Shown one piece after another: positions 42,229 through 51,675 of a stretch of DNA of 64,000 nt. The notes under the pieces were generated by a model. That model searched no databases and was not told the origin of the DNA. It saw nothing but the letters and a program-made list of their open reading frames with translations. Every line of letters begins with the position of its first letter. The first letter of the stretch is position 1. This DNA comes from Sphingomonas sp. (lineage in GTDB: Bacteria > Pseudomonadota > Alphaproteobacteria > Sphingomonadales > Sphingomonadaceae), in contig NZ_JAPKNM010000025.1 in the NCBI RefSeq assembly GCF_026460985.1, forward strand, positions 1-64,000, read 5' to 3'. The translations under genes and the position numbers were made by a program.

Positions 42229-43965
42229 ATGGCAACGCGCCGGTTCGAGGGTCGAGGCCATATCTGGCGTGCGCTGGCGCCCGGGCTGGCGCTCGCGCTG
42301 GTGGCGGCACCCGCGCATGCGCAATCGGCCGACGGGCGCTGGTTCGCCGATCGCGGCGACGGGACCTATGCCAATCCGGTGCTCGCGGGCGATTATTCCG
42401 ATCCCGACGTGGTGCGGGTCGGCAGTGATTTCTACCTGACGGCATCCTCCTTCACCAACGCGCCCGCACTGCCGATCCTGCACTCGCGCGACTTGGTGAA
42501 CTGGACGCTGATCGGCCACGCGCTCGCGGCGGTTCCGCCTGAGGCGCATTTCCGCACTCCCCGGCGCGGGGGCGGGGTCTGGGCGCCGGCGATCCGCCAT
42601 CGGGGCGGACGCTTCCTGATCTATTATCCCGATCCCGATTTCGGCATCTTCGTGGTGACCGCCAAGGATCCGCGCGGGCCCTGGTCGGCGCCCGAGCTGG
42701 TCGACGCGACCAAGGGCGCGATCGATCCCGCGCCCTTCTGGGACGCGGACGGCACCGGCTGGCTGGTGCACGCCTTTGCCGGCAGCCGCGCCGGCAAGTC
42801 CAATCTGATCGTGCTCAAGCGGCTGAACGCAGACGGCACCAAGACCGTGGGCGAGGCCCGCACGATCATCGACGGCGCGGCGCTCCCGCCTGTGGCGACG
42901 AGCCTCGGCCCGCGGCCCTGGCAGACCACCGAGGGCCCCAAGCTCTACAAGCGCGACGGCTATTATTACCTGTTCGCGCCGAGCGGCAGCGTGAAGGGCG
43001 GCTGGCAGGGCGTGTTCCGCAGCCGCCGCATCGAGGGGCCCTATGAGGGTCGCAACGTCCTCGATCAGGGCAAGACCGAGATCAACGGGCCGCATCAGGG
43101 CGCCTGGGTCGACACGTCCTCGGGCGAGGACTGGTTCCTGCATTTCCAGGACCGCGACAGCTATGGCCGCGTCGTCCATCTCCAGCCGATGCGCTGGCGC
43201 AAGGGATGGCCGGTGATCGGCGCCGATCCCGATGGCGACGGGCGGGGCGAGCCCGTGCTCCGATATCGCAAGCCCGTGCCCGCGCAGTCGCGTAGCGCGC
43301 CGGTGGCGGACGACGAATTCGGCGGGCCGCTGTCGCTCGCGTGGCAATGGAACAGCAATCCGGCCGAAGACTGGATGGCGCTGGCCGACGGCCGGCTGCG
43401 CCTCAAGTCAGTGAGCGGCTCGGCCAATCTCTACGAGATGGGCAATCTGCTCTCGCAGAAGCTGCCGGCGCCGGCCTTCACCGCGACGACGTGGCTCCGC
43501 TTCCAGCCGCTCCGCTCGGGCGAGCGGGCGGGGCTGGCGATGCTCGGCCAGCATTATGCCTGGATCGGCGTCGAGCGCAGCGGCAGCGAGACGCGGCTCG
43601 TCCAGGGCTGGCGTGACGGAACCGCCCCGGCGGCGGGCGAGCAGCGCAGCGCAGGCCCGGTGGTGGCGGACGGCACGCCCTTGTGGCTGCGGCTCGAGGC
43701 GGAGCCGGTGACGATCCAGGTCCCTCCGCCGAGCTTCACGCCCTACTGGCCGTCGATGCTGCGCGAGGCGCACGCCAAAGTGCGCTTCAGCTACAGCCTC
43801 GACGGCGAGCGCTTCGTGCCGCTGGGGCCCGCGTTCGAGAGCCGGCCCGGGCGCTGGGTGGGCGCGCAGATCGGCCTGTTCGCCCAGGCGCAGGACGGCA
43901 CCCCCGCCAGCGTCGCGACTTCGGTCGGCTTCGCCGATTTCGACTGGTTCAGGATCACGCGATGA
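42229..43965 (+). CDS. Glycoside hydrolase family 43 with C-terminal beta-sandwich
   Basis: 578 aa. Signal peptide ending AHAQ. Catalytic five-bladed propeller, residues about 45-340: base Asp in AGDYSDPDVVRVGSDFYL, modulator Asp in GAIDPAPFWDADGTGWLVHA, acid Glu in TTEGPKLYKRDGYYYLFAPS. The C-terminal half (DDEFGGPLSLAWQWNSNPAE; LGQHYAWIGVERSGSETRLV) is the second sandwich domain of beta-xylosidase or arabinofuranosidase-type GH43 proteins. Start chosen after GGGGAGG. Its stop overlaps the next gene's ATG (ATGA), so it is an operon with the beta-helix enzyme, under operator 3. Confidence 0.92.
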   Translation: MATRRFEGRGHIWRALAPGLALALVAAPAHAQSADGRWFADRGDGTYANPVLAGDYSDPDVVRVGSDFYLTASSFTNAPALPILHSRDLVNWTLIGHALAAVPPEAHFRTPRRGGGVWAPAIRHRGGRFLIYYPDPDFGIFVVTAKDPRGPWSAPELVDATKGAIDPAPFWDADGTGWLVHAFAGSRAGKSNLIVLKRLNADGTKTVGEARTIIDGAALPPVATSLGPRPWQTTEGPKLYKRDGYYYLFAPSGSVKGGWQGVFRSRRIEGPYEGRNVLDQGKTEINGPHQGAWVDTSSGEDWFLHFQDRDSYGRVVHLQPMRWRKGWPVIGADPDGDGRGEPVLRYRKPVPAQSRSAPVADDEFGGPLSLAWQWNSNPAEDWMALADGRLRLKSVSGSANLYEMGNLLSQKLPAPAFTATTWLRFQPLRSGERAGLAMLGQHYAWIGVERSGSETRLVQGWRDGTAPAAGEQRSAGPVVADGTPLWLRLEAEPVTIQVPPPSFTPYWPSMLREAHAKVRFSYSLDGERFVPLGPAFESRPGRWVGAQIGLFAQAQDGTPASVATSVGFADFDWFRITR

Positions 43966-45368
43966 ACACTGCTTCCCTTTGCGCGGGCCTGTCCTGCGGC
44001 CTTGCCTTGCTGTCGCTTCCGGCCGCGGCGCAAACGCCCGACACGACGCTGCGCATCCACGCGCCGCCCGCGGGCAAGGCGTTCTGGGCCTATCTCAACG
44101 ACGATTTCACCGTGCGCGTCCGCACGCCCGGCGGCGAATGGCGCGACCTCTACGAGTACAACGTCAAGGTCGATCTCGATCGGCCGCAGGACGCTTCGAT
44201 GGTGACCTTCGACATGGCCGGCCCGGTGGAGGTCGCGGTCAAGAAGAACAATGGCGACGTCCGGCGCGTCGAGGTCCGGCCCGATTCGGCGGGCGTGCGC
44301 GCCAGGCTGGTCGGCAACACCGCCACTTTCCGGCTCGACAGGCCCGCGCGGATCTCGGTCGAGTTCGACGGCGATCGGCTGCACAATCTGCACCTCTTCG
44401 CCGACGCGCCCGAGGGCAATCTGCCGCCGCCCGGGCCGGGCGTGATCCATTTCGGCCCGGGCGTCCATCCGCTTCCCGAAGGGCAGAAGAGCTTCCGGAT
44501 CCCCTCCAACACGACGGTCGTGATCGCCGGCGGCGCGCTGGTGCAGGGCAATATCGAGGTCCGCGACGCCGAGAATGTCCGCATCCTCGGCCACGGCATC
44601 GTCGATCGCCCGCAAGAGGGCATCACCATTGCCAATTCGCGCAACGTCACGGTGGACGGGCCGATCGTCCTCAATCCGAACCATTATTCGGTGCTGTGCG
44701 GCCAGTCGACGGGCGTCGCCATCCGCAACCTCAAGTCGGTCAGCGCCTCGAGCTGGAGCGACGGGCTCGATTTCATGAGCTGCTCCGACGTGCGCGTCGA
44801 CAGCGTCTTCATGCGCAATTCGGACGATACGATCGCCATCTATGGCGGCCGCTGGGACTATAAGGGTGATGCGCGCAACTACCGGATCACCAACTCGATC
44901 CTCTGGGCGGACATCGCCCATCCGATCAACATCGGCCTGCACGGCACGCCGGGTGCCGCGGAGGTGCTCGAGGATATCGCGTTCCAGAACATCGACGTGC
45001 TCGGCCATGACGAGGACGATCGCGACTATCAGGGCGTGATGGCGATCACCGACGGCGACAACAACCTCGTGCGCGACGTCCGCTTCGAGGACATCCGGAT
45101 CGACTCGGTCGAGGAGGGCATGCTGTTCAACTTCCGCGTGGTGTTCAACGCGAAGTACAGCCACGCCCCCGGCCGCGGGATCGAACGAATCAGCGTGCGC
45201 AACGTCCGCTTCAAGGGCGGCGACATCAATCGCCCGGTGATCGCCGGCCATTCGCCGGATCGAATCGTGCGCGGGGTGACGATCGAGAATCTCGCGGTCG
45301 GCGGCAAGCGACTCGGGCGGTCCGACATTGATGTAGGGCCGTTCGTGGAAGGGCTGGTCGTTCGCTAA
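43962..45368 (+). CDS. Right-handed beta-helix glycosidase (clan GH-N, GH28/GH49-like)
   Basis: 468 aa. Signal peptide ending AAAQ. Residues 25-160 form an N-terminal beta sandwich (VRARLVGNTATFRLDRPARI; NLHLFADAPEGNLPPPGPGV), as in GH49 dextranases. Then a beta helix begins GPGVHPLPEGQKSFRIPSNT, TVVIAGGALVQGNIEVRDAE, NVRILGHGIVD. Catalytic-type carboxylates: SWSDGLDFMSCSDV and FMRNSDDTIAIYGG (adjacent Asp pair). The GH28 polygalacturonase GHG..IGS motif is missing; the site reads HPINIGLHG. The N-terminal domain and this deviation favour a GH49-type enzyme, but GH28 cannot be excluded without a profile search. Co-transcribed with GH43. Confidence 0.75.
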   Translation: MNTASLCAGLSCGLALLSLPAAAQTPDTTLRIHAPPAGKAFWAYLNDDFTVRVRTPGGEWRDLYEYNVKVDLDRPQDASMVTFDMAGPVEVAVKKNNGDVRRVEVRPDSAGVRARLVGNTATFRLDRPARISVEFDGDRLHNLHLFADAPEGNLPPPGPGVIHFGPGVHPLPEGQKSFRIPSNTTVVIAGGALVQGNIEVRDAENVRILGHGIVDRPQEGITIANSRNVTVDGPIVLNPNHYSVLCGQSTGVAIRNLKSVSASSWSDGLDFMSCSDVRVDSVFMRNSDDTIAIYGGRWDYKGDARNYRITNSILWADIAHPINIGLHGTPGAAEVLEDIAFQNIDVLGHDEDDRDYQGVMAITDGDNNLVRDVRFEDIRIDSVEEGMLFNFRVVFNAKYSHAPGRGIERISVRNVRFKGGDINRPVIAGHSPDRIVRGVTIENLAVGGKRLGRSDIDVGPFVEGLVVR

Positions 45369-45392
45369 CGGCACGACTCATATCCAAAACCC

Positions 45393-45497
45393 GTCATCCC
45401 CGCGAAAGCGGGGACCCATCTCCGACATTATCCACGAGCGGGCCGGTGCATTTTGCCGCTCGTTCAGGAGATGGGTCCCCGCTTTCGCGGGGATGAC
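45393..45497. repeat. Type D paired inverted repeat, copy 5
   Basis: Left arm GTCATCCCCGCGAAAGCGGG, right arm CCCGCTTTCGCGGGGATGAC. The arms are exact reverse complements and continue with ACCCATCTCC against GGAGATGGGT. It is directly downstream of the beta-helix gene and upstream of the receptor's operators. Confidence 0.75.
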
Positions 45498-45598
45498 GAA
45501 GAACGCCAACGGCGTCCACACGCCCTGTCCCGGAACAGGATTCCCCCCAAATCCCCCGCCACGCGGCGTCATGCATGCAGCCTCTTGCAAGCCTCATC

Positions 45599-45635
45599 TG
45601 TTATCGGTATCAGATAGCTTCTGCTATCGATAACA
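45599..45635. promoter_or_regulatory. LacI-type operators 4 and 5, upstream of TonB receptor
   Basis: TGTTATCGGTATCA (45599-45612) and TGCTATCGATAACA (45622-45635). The centres are 23 bp apart, about two helical turns, so two dimers could bind the same face. The pair is 112 bp upstream of the receptor start, the only doubled site in the locus. Confidence 0.75.
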
Positions 45636-45746
45636 GACCGGCGGCAAAAGCCAGCCAGGCGGACAGGAGCGGATCAGCGTCTTTGCAGGGCGCACGGACT
45701 CTCCTTCCCGAAACCGGTCCAATGAGCAGGGAGATAGGAGGGGAGC

Positions 45747-48668
45747 ATGAAGACAGTTTCCAAATTGGCGATCGCCCTTTTGTGCACCACGGCCGCGCTG
45801 CCGGCCTGGGCGCAGGACAGCGCGCAGACACCCGACGTGGCGCCGGCGCAGGACAATGGCGACGAGAACGACGCGATCGTCGTCACCGGCATCCGCGAGA
45901 GCCTGCAGTCCTCCGCGCAGCGCAAGAAGAACACCAATGAGGTGATGGACACGATCAGCGCCGAGGACATCGGCAAGCTGCCCGACAACAATGTCGCGGC
46001 CACGCTCTCGCGCGTTCCCGGCGTCCAGGCCTATCGCTTCGGCGGCGAATCGGCGTCGCCGGTCGGCCAGGGCAGCGGCCTCACCATCCGCGGCCTCTCC
46101 GGCCAGACCTCGTCGCAGGTCGACGGGCGCGCCTTCATCACCGCGGGCGGCCGCGAGTTCAACGTCGAGGGCGCCAGCCCCGGCCTGGTCGCCGGCATCG
46201 ACGTCTACAAGAATCCCTCGGCCGAGCATATCGAGGGCGGCATCGGCGGCCTGGTCAACATCCGCACGCGCCGGCCGCTCGACTTCACCGGCACGGTGGT
46301 CTCGGGCTCGATCGGCGGCCGCTACAACGATCTCGGCAAGAAGGTGCAGCCCGAACTGTTCCTGCTCGGCTCGAGCAAGTGGAACGTCGGCGACGGCGAG
46401 ATGGGCCTGCTCCTCGTCGGATCCTATTCGCGCAGCTTCAACCGCGGCGACAACAACCCGGCCGGCGGCGGCACATCGATCCGCCGCGCGATCCGCGGCA
46501 ACAGCCCCGAATATGCCGCCAATGTCGGCACCGGCCTCAACCTCAACCCGGCCTATGCCGGCCGGTCGGACGTCACCTACCTCGCCGACGTCAATCCGCT
46601 GACGCTTGCGGCGGCCGACCGCGCCAACCTCGTCTCGACCGTGACCGAGGGGCACAACGTCTTCCAGGAAGACTATCTGCGCACCCGCAAGGGCCTGGCC
46701 GGATCCTTCCAGTACAAGCCGACGCCGAACCTCGAATTCTACGTCGACGGCAACTACACCTATTACCAGTATCACCAGAACTACCGCTTCCTGAACATCA
46801 GCAACTCGCGCTACGTTCAGAACGCCGCGACCATTCCGTTCACGATCGACGAGATGCTCGCCAACCGGAACAGCAACGGCGGCACCAACGAGCTGCTGTC
46901 GGGCACGCGCCTGGCCTCGGGCACCTTCCTGGGTTCCACCGCGGCCTCGATCGGCGGCGACGAGCGGAGCAACTACGTCTCCTACCTGCTCGCCGGCGGC
47001 GCCAAGTGGCAGGTGAGCGACGAGTTCGACGTCCATTTCGACTATTCGTACGTCAAGGCCGACCGCTCGACCGACAATCGCTCGGTCACCCTCACCAGCC
47101 GCGCCGGCCTGACCTGGGACGTCACGCGCGACCTCACCACCAAGCCCGCGCAGCTCGGCATCTCGGGTCCGGACCTCTCCAGCCCCGCCAACTGGGTCTT
47201 CAACAATTATTCCAACGGCAACAACCAGGCCTGGGACGACAATTCCGGGGCGGCCGCGCTCGACCTGCGCTACCGGCCGCGCGACTCCTTCATCAAGGCA
47301 CTGAAGGTCGGCGCCCGCTATTCGGTGCTCGAAAGCCGGTACAACAATCATTCGTTCGGCCGGAGCCTGACCACCGACGGGGCGGGACTCGCGGCGAACC
47401 AGTCGAACGCGATCGCGGTCCTGCCTTATGCGGACATGTTCGAGACCGCCCCGAACAACGTCATGGCCGGCGAGATGGGCTATAGCGGCGGCTATCTGGT
47501 CTTCTCGCCCGATGCGCTGCTCGGCGACAATGTGCGCGCGCGCTTCCCGAACGCGGGCATCCTTCCCGAGGACAGTCTCGCCGAGAACCTGCTGAGCCGC
47601 CGCTACATCCGCGAGCGGACCTATGCGGTCTATGGCGCGGCGGACTTCGCGTTCCTCGACGATCGGATCCAGGGCAATATCGGCGTCCGCGCCGTCCGCG
47701 CGGAAGGCTTCGCGCGCGCCATGGTCAACTCGCAGGCTTCGCCCACGTCGCCCATCGTCATCATCCCCAACGAGACGGACACGTCGCGCTGGGACGTGCT
47801 GCCGAGCGCGAACCTGTCATGGCGCATCACGCCGAACACGATCCTGCGCCTCGGCTATGGCAAGGGCATCACCCGCGCCAGCACCGACGCGCTCAACCCC
47901 GCGATCTCGGTGAACACCGTCACGGGCACCGGCAACAAGGGCAATCCCGATCTCGGGCCGCAGAAGGCGGACAATTTCGACATCTCGCTCGAGCATTATT
48001 TCTCGCCGGTTAACTATGCCGCGGTCGCCCTGTTCTACAAGAACGTGAAGGGCTTCTTCAGCGGCATCTCGCAGTGCGAGACGGTGTCGACCTATCCGGC
48101 CTATACCGGCACGGTCGCCAACAACTGCACCGGCGGGCAATATTACATCAACCAGACGGTGAACGCGCAGAACGGCTGGGCCAAGGGCTTCGAGATCTCG
48201 GGCCAGACGTTCCTGGACTATGACTTCATGCCGAAGTTCCTGCACAATTTCGGCGTTTCGGGGTCGTTCACCTATGTCGACACCAAGAACCCGCTGATCC
48301 TCAACGGGATCCTGACCGACACGCCGCAGCCCTTCACCTCCAAGTACAATTGGACGGCCTCGGGCTTCTACGAGGACGATTTCCTCACCGCGCGCGTGGT
48401 CTACACCTATCGCTCGGAATCGATCCTGTTCAACGTCGCCGGCAACCCGATCGACGGGCGCTACATCCGCCCGTTCGGCCTGCTCGACGCTTCGGTCAGC
48501 TTCAAGCTCCTCCCCGAGCTGACGCTGTCGCTGAACGCCGAGAACCTGACCAAGGTTGCGGCCGATCGCTTCGTCGGCGAGCCGGGCATGATGACCGGAA
48601 TCGAACGCCAGCATTTCTACAACGGCCGCAACTTCAGCGCCGCGCTGCGCTTCCGCTTCGGCAAGTAA
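45747..48668 (+). CDS. TonB-dependent receptor, LacI-regulated
   Basis: 973 aa. Signal peptide MKTVSKLAIALLCTTAALPA..AQ; no long N-terminal signalling extension. Plug domain with GKLPDNNVAATLSRVPGVQ, SGLTIRGLSGQTSSQVDGRA and AEHIEGGIGGLVNIRTRRPL. Then a 22-strand barrel, ending GRNFSAALRFRFGK with the typical aromatic outer-membrane terminus. This is the Xanthomonas/Caulobacter carbohydrate-type receptor group (TIGR01782-like). It probably carries the oligosaccharide degraded by the locus. Ribosome site GGAGGGGAG precedes ATG 45747. A terminator follows. Confidence 0.92.
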   Translation: MKTVSKLAIALLCTTAALPAWAQDSAQTPDVAPAQDNGDENDAIVVTGIRESLQSSAQRKKNTNEVMDTISAEDIGKLPDNNVAATLSRVPGVQAYRFGGESASPVGQGSGLTIRGLSGQTSSQVDGRAFITAGGREFNVEGASPGLVAGIDVYKNPSAEHIEGGIGGLVNIRTRRPLDFTGTVVSGSIGGRYNDLGKKVQPELFLLGSSKWNVGDGEMGLLLVGSYSRSFNRGDNNPAGGGTSIRRAIRGNSPEYAANVGTGLNLNPAYAGRSDVTYLADVNPLTLAAADRANLVSTVTEGHNVFQEDYLRTRKGLAGSFQYKPTPNLEFYVDGNYTYYQYHQNYRFLNISNSRYVQNAATIPFTIDEMLANRNSNGGTNELLSGTRLASGTFLGSTAASIGGDERSNYVSYLLAGGAKWQVSDEFDVHFDYSYVKADRSTDNRSVTLTSRAGLTWDVTRDLTTKPAQLGISGPDLSSPANWVFNNYSNGNNQAWDDNSGAAALDLRYRPRDSFIKALKVGARYSVLESRYNNHSFGRSLTTDGAGLAANQSNAIAVLPYADMFETAPNNVMAGEMGYSGGYLVFSPDALLGDNVRARFPNAGILPEDSLAENLLSRRYIRERTYAVYGAADFAFLDDRIQGNIGVRAVRAEGFARAMVNSQASPTSPIVIIPNETDTSRWDVLPSANLSWRITPNTILRLGYGKGITRASTDALNPAISVNTVTGTGNKGNPDLGPQKADNFDISLEHYFSPVNYAAVALFYKNVKGFFSGISQCETVSTYPAYTGTVANNCTGGQYYINQTVNAQNGWAKGFEISGQTFLDYDFMPKFLHNFGVSGSFTYVDTKNPLILNGILTDTPQPFTSKYNWTASGFYEDDFLTARVVYTYRSESILFNVAGNPIDGRYIRPFGLLDASVSFKLLPELTLSLNAENLTKVAADRFVGEPGMMTGIERQHFYNGRNFSAALRFRFGK

Positions 48669-48694
48669 CGCCTCTTCTAGTCCCAACCTCCTCG

Positions 48695-48721
48695 GGGGGC
48701 GCGAAAGCGCCCCCTTTTTTT
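48695..48721 (+). terminator. Intrinsic terminator
   Basis: GGGGGCGC-GAAA-GCGCCCCC followed by seven T: an 8-bp perfect stem with a GNRA-type loop. It stops transcription of the first receptor gene 27 bp after its stop, just before the convergent second receptor gene. Confidence 0.93.
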
Positions 48722-48741
48722 GGATGAAGGCCGATGTCCGA

Positions 48742-51675
48742 TCAGAACCGGAACTGCGCGCCCAGATAGAATTGAGCGCCGGTGTGGCTGTAGACGAAGG
48801 TGCTGTCGCGATCGGAGTCGATATACTGGCGATAGCGCCGGTCGAACAGGTTGAGCCCCTCGAAGGTCAGCTTGATCTTGTCGGTCAGCTGGTAGGAGAC
48901 CGATGCGTCGAAGATGAGCGACTTGTCGACGCCCTCGAGGTCCTGCAGCGGATTGTTGGCGGGCAGCGCGATGATGTACGGCCCGCGATACGAGCCCGAG
49001 ATGCGCGCGCTCAGCTTGCTGTCCTCGTAATAGAGCGTGCCGTTGAACGCGTCGCGCGACAGGCCGAGCAGGTCGCGCTCGGTGGTGTTGGCCGAGCTCG
49101 CCGCGAGATAATAAGTGATCGTCGACTTCACGTGGGTGTAGTTCGCCAGCACGCCGAGATTCCCCAGGAAGCCCGGCAGGAAGGTGAAGGCGTGCTGGTA
49201 GTTGATCTCGAACCCTTCCAGCGGCCCGCCGGGCGTGTTGCGCGCCTGGTTGACCGTGAACACCGAGACGTTCGGATCGAGCCCGCTATTGGCGAGCAGG
49301 CTGAGCGGCAGCCCGGTCTGGGCGAAGGTCTGCTGTAGCGCCTGGTTCTGGATGTAGGACTTGATGTCCTTGCGGAAATAGGCGGCGGAGAGCAGCGAAT
49401 TGGGCGCGAAATACCATTCGATCGCCGCGTCATAGGTCGTCGCGCGGATCGGCTCGAGCGTCGGGTTGCCGCTGTTGATGCTCGGCGTCCCGCTGATCAC
49501 GACATTGGCGCCGGGGCTCAGGAAACCCAGCTCGGGCCGGGTGATCACCTTCGCCACCGCGCCGCGGATCAGCAGCTTGGGCGTCAGGTCGGCGACGAGG
49601 TTCACCGAGGGCAGCCAGTCCTCATATTGATGCTCGGCGGTCACGAATTGCTGGATCGACTGCGAATAGCCGGTCGAGCGCAGCTTGGTCCGCGCATAGC
49701 GCATGCCGACATTGCCGCGGACCGGCAGGCCCGTATCGCGCATGTCGAAATCGACCTGCCCGAAGGCGGAGACGATGTCCTCGCGTACCTTGCGCGTTCC
49801 GCCCAGATTCTGGATCAGCGCGAAGTCGCCGCTGTAATCGGCGAGGCCGTAGCGCTCGGCGAATGCCGGATAGTCGATCGCGACCCAGGAGGAGGGGAAC
49901 ACGCCCTCGCGCATCCCTTCGCCGAAGCCCTCGACCAACTTGGTCACCTCGGCGAGCTGCGCGGTGGTCAGCGTGGGCACGAGGAAGTTGTTGGCGCGCT
50001 GATAGGGCGTGACGCTGAAGTCGAAGCGATCGACATGGAGCCCGCCCTTGACCGTGAAGCCCTCGGCCGCCTTCCACGCGAAATTGCCCTCGATCATCCG
50101 GTTCTCGTTGTCGACGAAGGAGGGCGCGGTGCGGATCTCGGCGCTGCCGGGGGCGAGCGTATATTGCGCCACGTCGGTGACGTCGAAGCCGTAGCCGATC
50201 GTCGGCTGGTTGCGGTCCTCGCGGAAGTCGATCGTCTGGCGCGTATTGTTGCGGCCGAACAGGAAGGTGGTCTGCTCGGTCTGGTCGAAGTCGGTCCGGC
50301 TCTTGCCGGCGAGCAGGGTCATGCGCAGCGTGTCGGTGACGTCGAAATTGCCGTGCAGCGTATATTGCGTGAAGCGGCTGCGGAACCGGTCGTATTGCGT
50401 GTCCGATCGCACGTCGACGCCGTCGAACACGCCATAATCGATGTCGTAGACGGTCTGGCCGAAATTGGCGCCCTGGGTGTGGCTGACCCCCGCCTCGCGC
50501 AGGATCGCCTCGCGGATCGCGGTCTGCGGCTTGCCGAAATTGGGCGAGGCGATCGCGCGCGCGAAGGAGAAGCCCTCGAGCCAATTCTCCTCGCGGAACA
50601 CCTTGTAATCCGAATAGAGGACGTCGCCGCCGATCTCGATGCCGGGCGCCGGCTCCCACTGCACCGATCCGGTGAGGCCCAGGCGCTTCTGGTCGTGGTG
50701 GAAGCGGCCGTAGCGCGGCAGGCGCGGCAGGAAGACCGTCGAGCGGTTGACCAGCCCGTAATTGGTGTCGTTCGCGGCGGGGCGGGGCACGCCGGCGACG
50801 CAATCGGTGGCGGTGGTCCCCTGCGCGGGGTTGAGCGCGGGCGAGACCGGCGTCACGCCGACCGGCGAGCAGAAGCCGCCGTCGACCGTCGCCGGATTCC
50901 AGCCGCCCGATCCGAACTGGTCCTCATAATAATCGCGGCGGCTATAGGCGGCCGAGGCGAGCACGCCGATCCGGCCGATCCCGGTGTCCCAGGTGTTCGA
51001 GACCAGGGCGGTCAGCTTGGGATCCACGTTCTTGGCGAGCGTATTGTATCCGGCCTGGGCGCCGATCGCGAGCGTGAAGTCCTTATAGTCGAAGGGGCGC
51101 GCGACGTTGAGGTCGACGGTGGCGCCCAGCGATCCCTCGATCGTCTCGGCGTCCGCGGTCTTGCGCACGACGAGGTTGTTGAACAGCTCGGAAGCGAAGA
51201 CGTTGAAGTCGAAGCCGCGCCCGGTGTTGATGCCGCGGTCCGAAGTGGTGGCGCCCGAGATCGCCTGTGCCTCCATGCCGTTGACGCGGACGCGCGTGAA
51301 GCTGCCCGAGAGCCCGCGCACCGTGATCGCGCGGCCTTCGCCGCCGACGCGGTTGATCGACACGCCCGGCACGCGCTGCAGCGATTCGGCGAGGTTGTTG
51401 TCGGGGAAGTCGGCGATGTCCTCGGCCTTGATCATGTCGATCGCCGAGGCCTCGTTCCGCTTGGCGTTGAGCGCGCTGCCGAGGCTGGCGCGGAAGCCCT
51501 TGACGACGATCTCATCGGAAGAGTCCTGCTCGTCGACCTGCGGCGTGGGCGCGGCAGGAGCGGCCTGGTCGTCCGCCGCGGGCGCCGTCTGCGCCAGCGC
51601 CGTGCCTGCGCTCAACAATACGGCCAGCAAGGAGGAGCCCCCGATCAGCGCGCTCCGCAACCCATTTCCCTGCAT
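48742..51675 (-). CDS. TonB-dependent receptor, second copy
   Basis: 977 aa. Signal peptide to TALAQ. Plug: SAIDMIKAEDIADFPDNNLA, ESLQRVPGVSINRVGGEGRA, ITVRGLSGSFTRVRVNGMEA, with a Lys-Thr-Ala-type exit (TADAETIEGSLGATVDLNVA). Barrel ending YSHTGAQFYLGAQFRF with terminal Phe. Same broad group as the 45.7-kb receptor, but the sequences differ throughout, so it is a paralogue, not a recent duplicate. No LacI-type operator was found in the 386 bp upstream, which suggests separate control or substrate. Confidence 0.9.
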   Translation of the reverse strand: MQGNGLRSALIGGSSLLAVLLSAGTALAQTAPAADDQAAPAAPTPQVDEQDSSDEIVVKGFRASLGSALNAKRNEASAIDMIKAEDIADFPDNNLAESLQRVPGVSINRVGGEGRAITVRGLSGSFTRVRVNGMEAQAISGATTSDRGINTGRGFDFNVFASELFNNLVVRKTADAETIEGSLGATVDLNVARPFDYKDFTLAIGAQAGYNTLAKNVDPKLTALVSNTWDTGIGRIGVLASAAYSRRDYYEDQFGSGGWNPATVDGGFCSPVGVTPVSPALNPAQGTTATDCVAGVPRPAANDTNYGLVNRSTVFLPRLPRYGRFHHDQKRLGLTGSVQWEPAPGIEIGGDVLYSDYKVFREENWLEGFSFARAIASPNFGKPQTAIREAILREAGVSHTQGANFGQTVYDIDYGVFDGVDVRSDTQYDRFRSRFTQYTLHGNFDVTDTLRMTLLAGKSRTDFDQTEQTTFLFGRNNTRQTIDFREDRNQPTIGYGFDVTDVAQYTLAPGSAEIRTAPSFVDNENRMIEGNFAWKAAEGFTVKGGLHVDRFDFSVTPYQRANNFLVPTLTTAQLAEVTKLVEGFGEGMREGVFPSSWVAIDYPAFAERYGLADYSGDFALIQNLGGTRKVREDIVSAFGQVDFDMRDTGLPVRGNVGMRYARTKLRSTGYSQSIQQFVTAEHQYEDWLPSVNLVADLTPKLLIRGAVAKVITRPELGFLSPGANVVISGTPSINSGNPTLEPIRATTYDAAIEWYFAPNSLLSAAYFRKDIKSYIQNQALQQTFAQTGLPLSLLANSGLDPNVSVFTVNQARNTPGGPLEGFEINYQHAFTFLPGFLGNLGVLANYTHVKSTITYYLAASSANTTERDLLGLSRDAFNGTLYYEDSKLSARISGSYRGPYIIALPANNPLQDLEGVDKSLIFDASVSYQLTDKIKLTFEGLNLFDRRYRQYIDSDRDSTFVYSHTGAQFYLGAQFRF

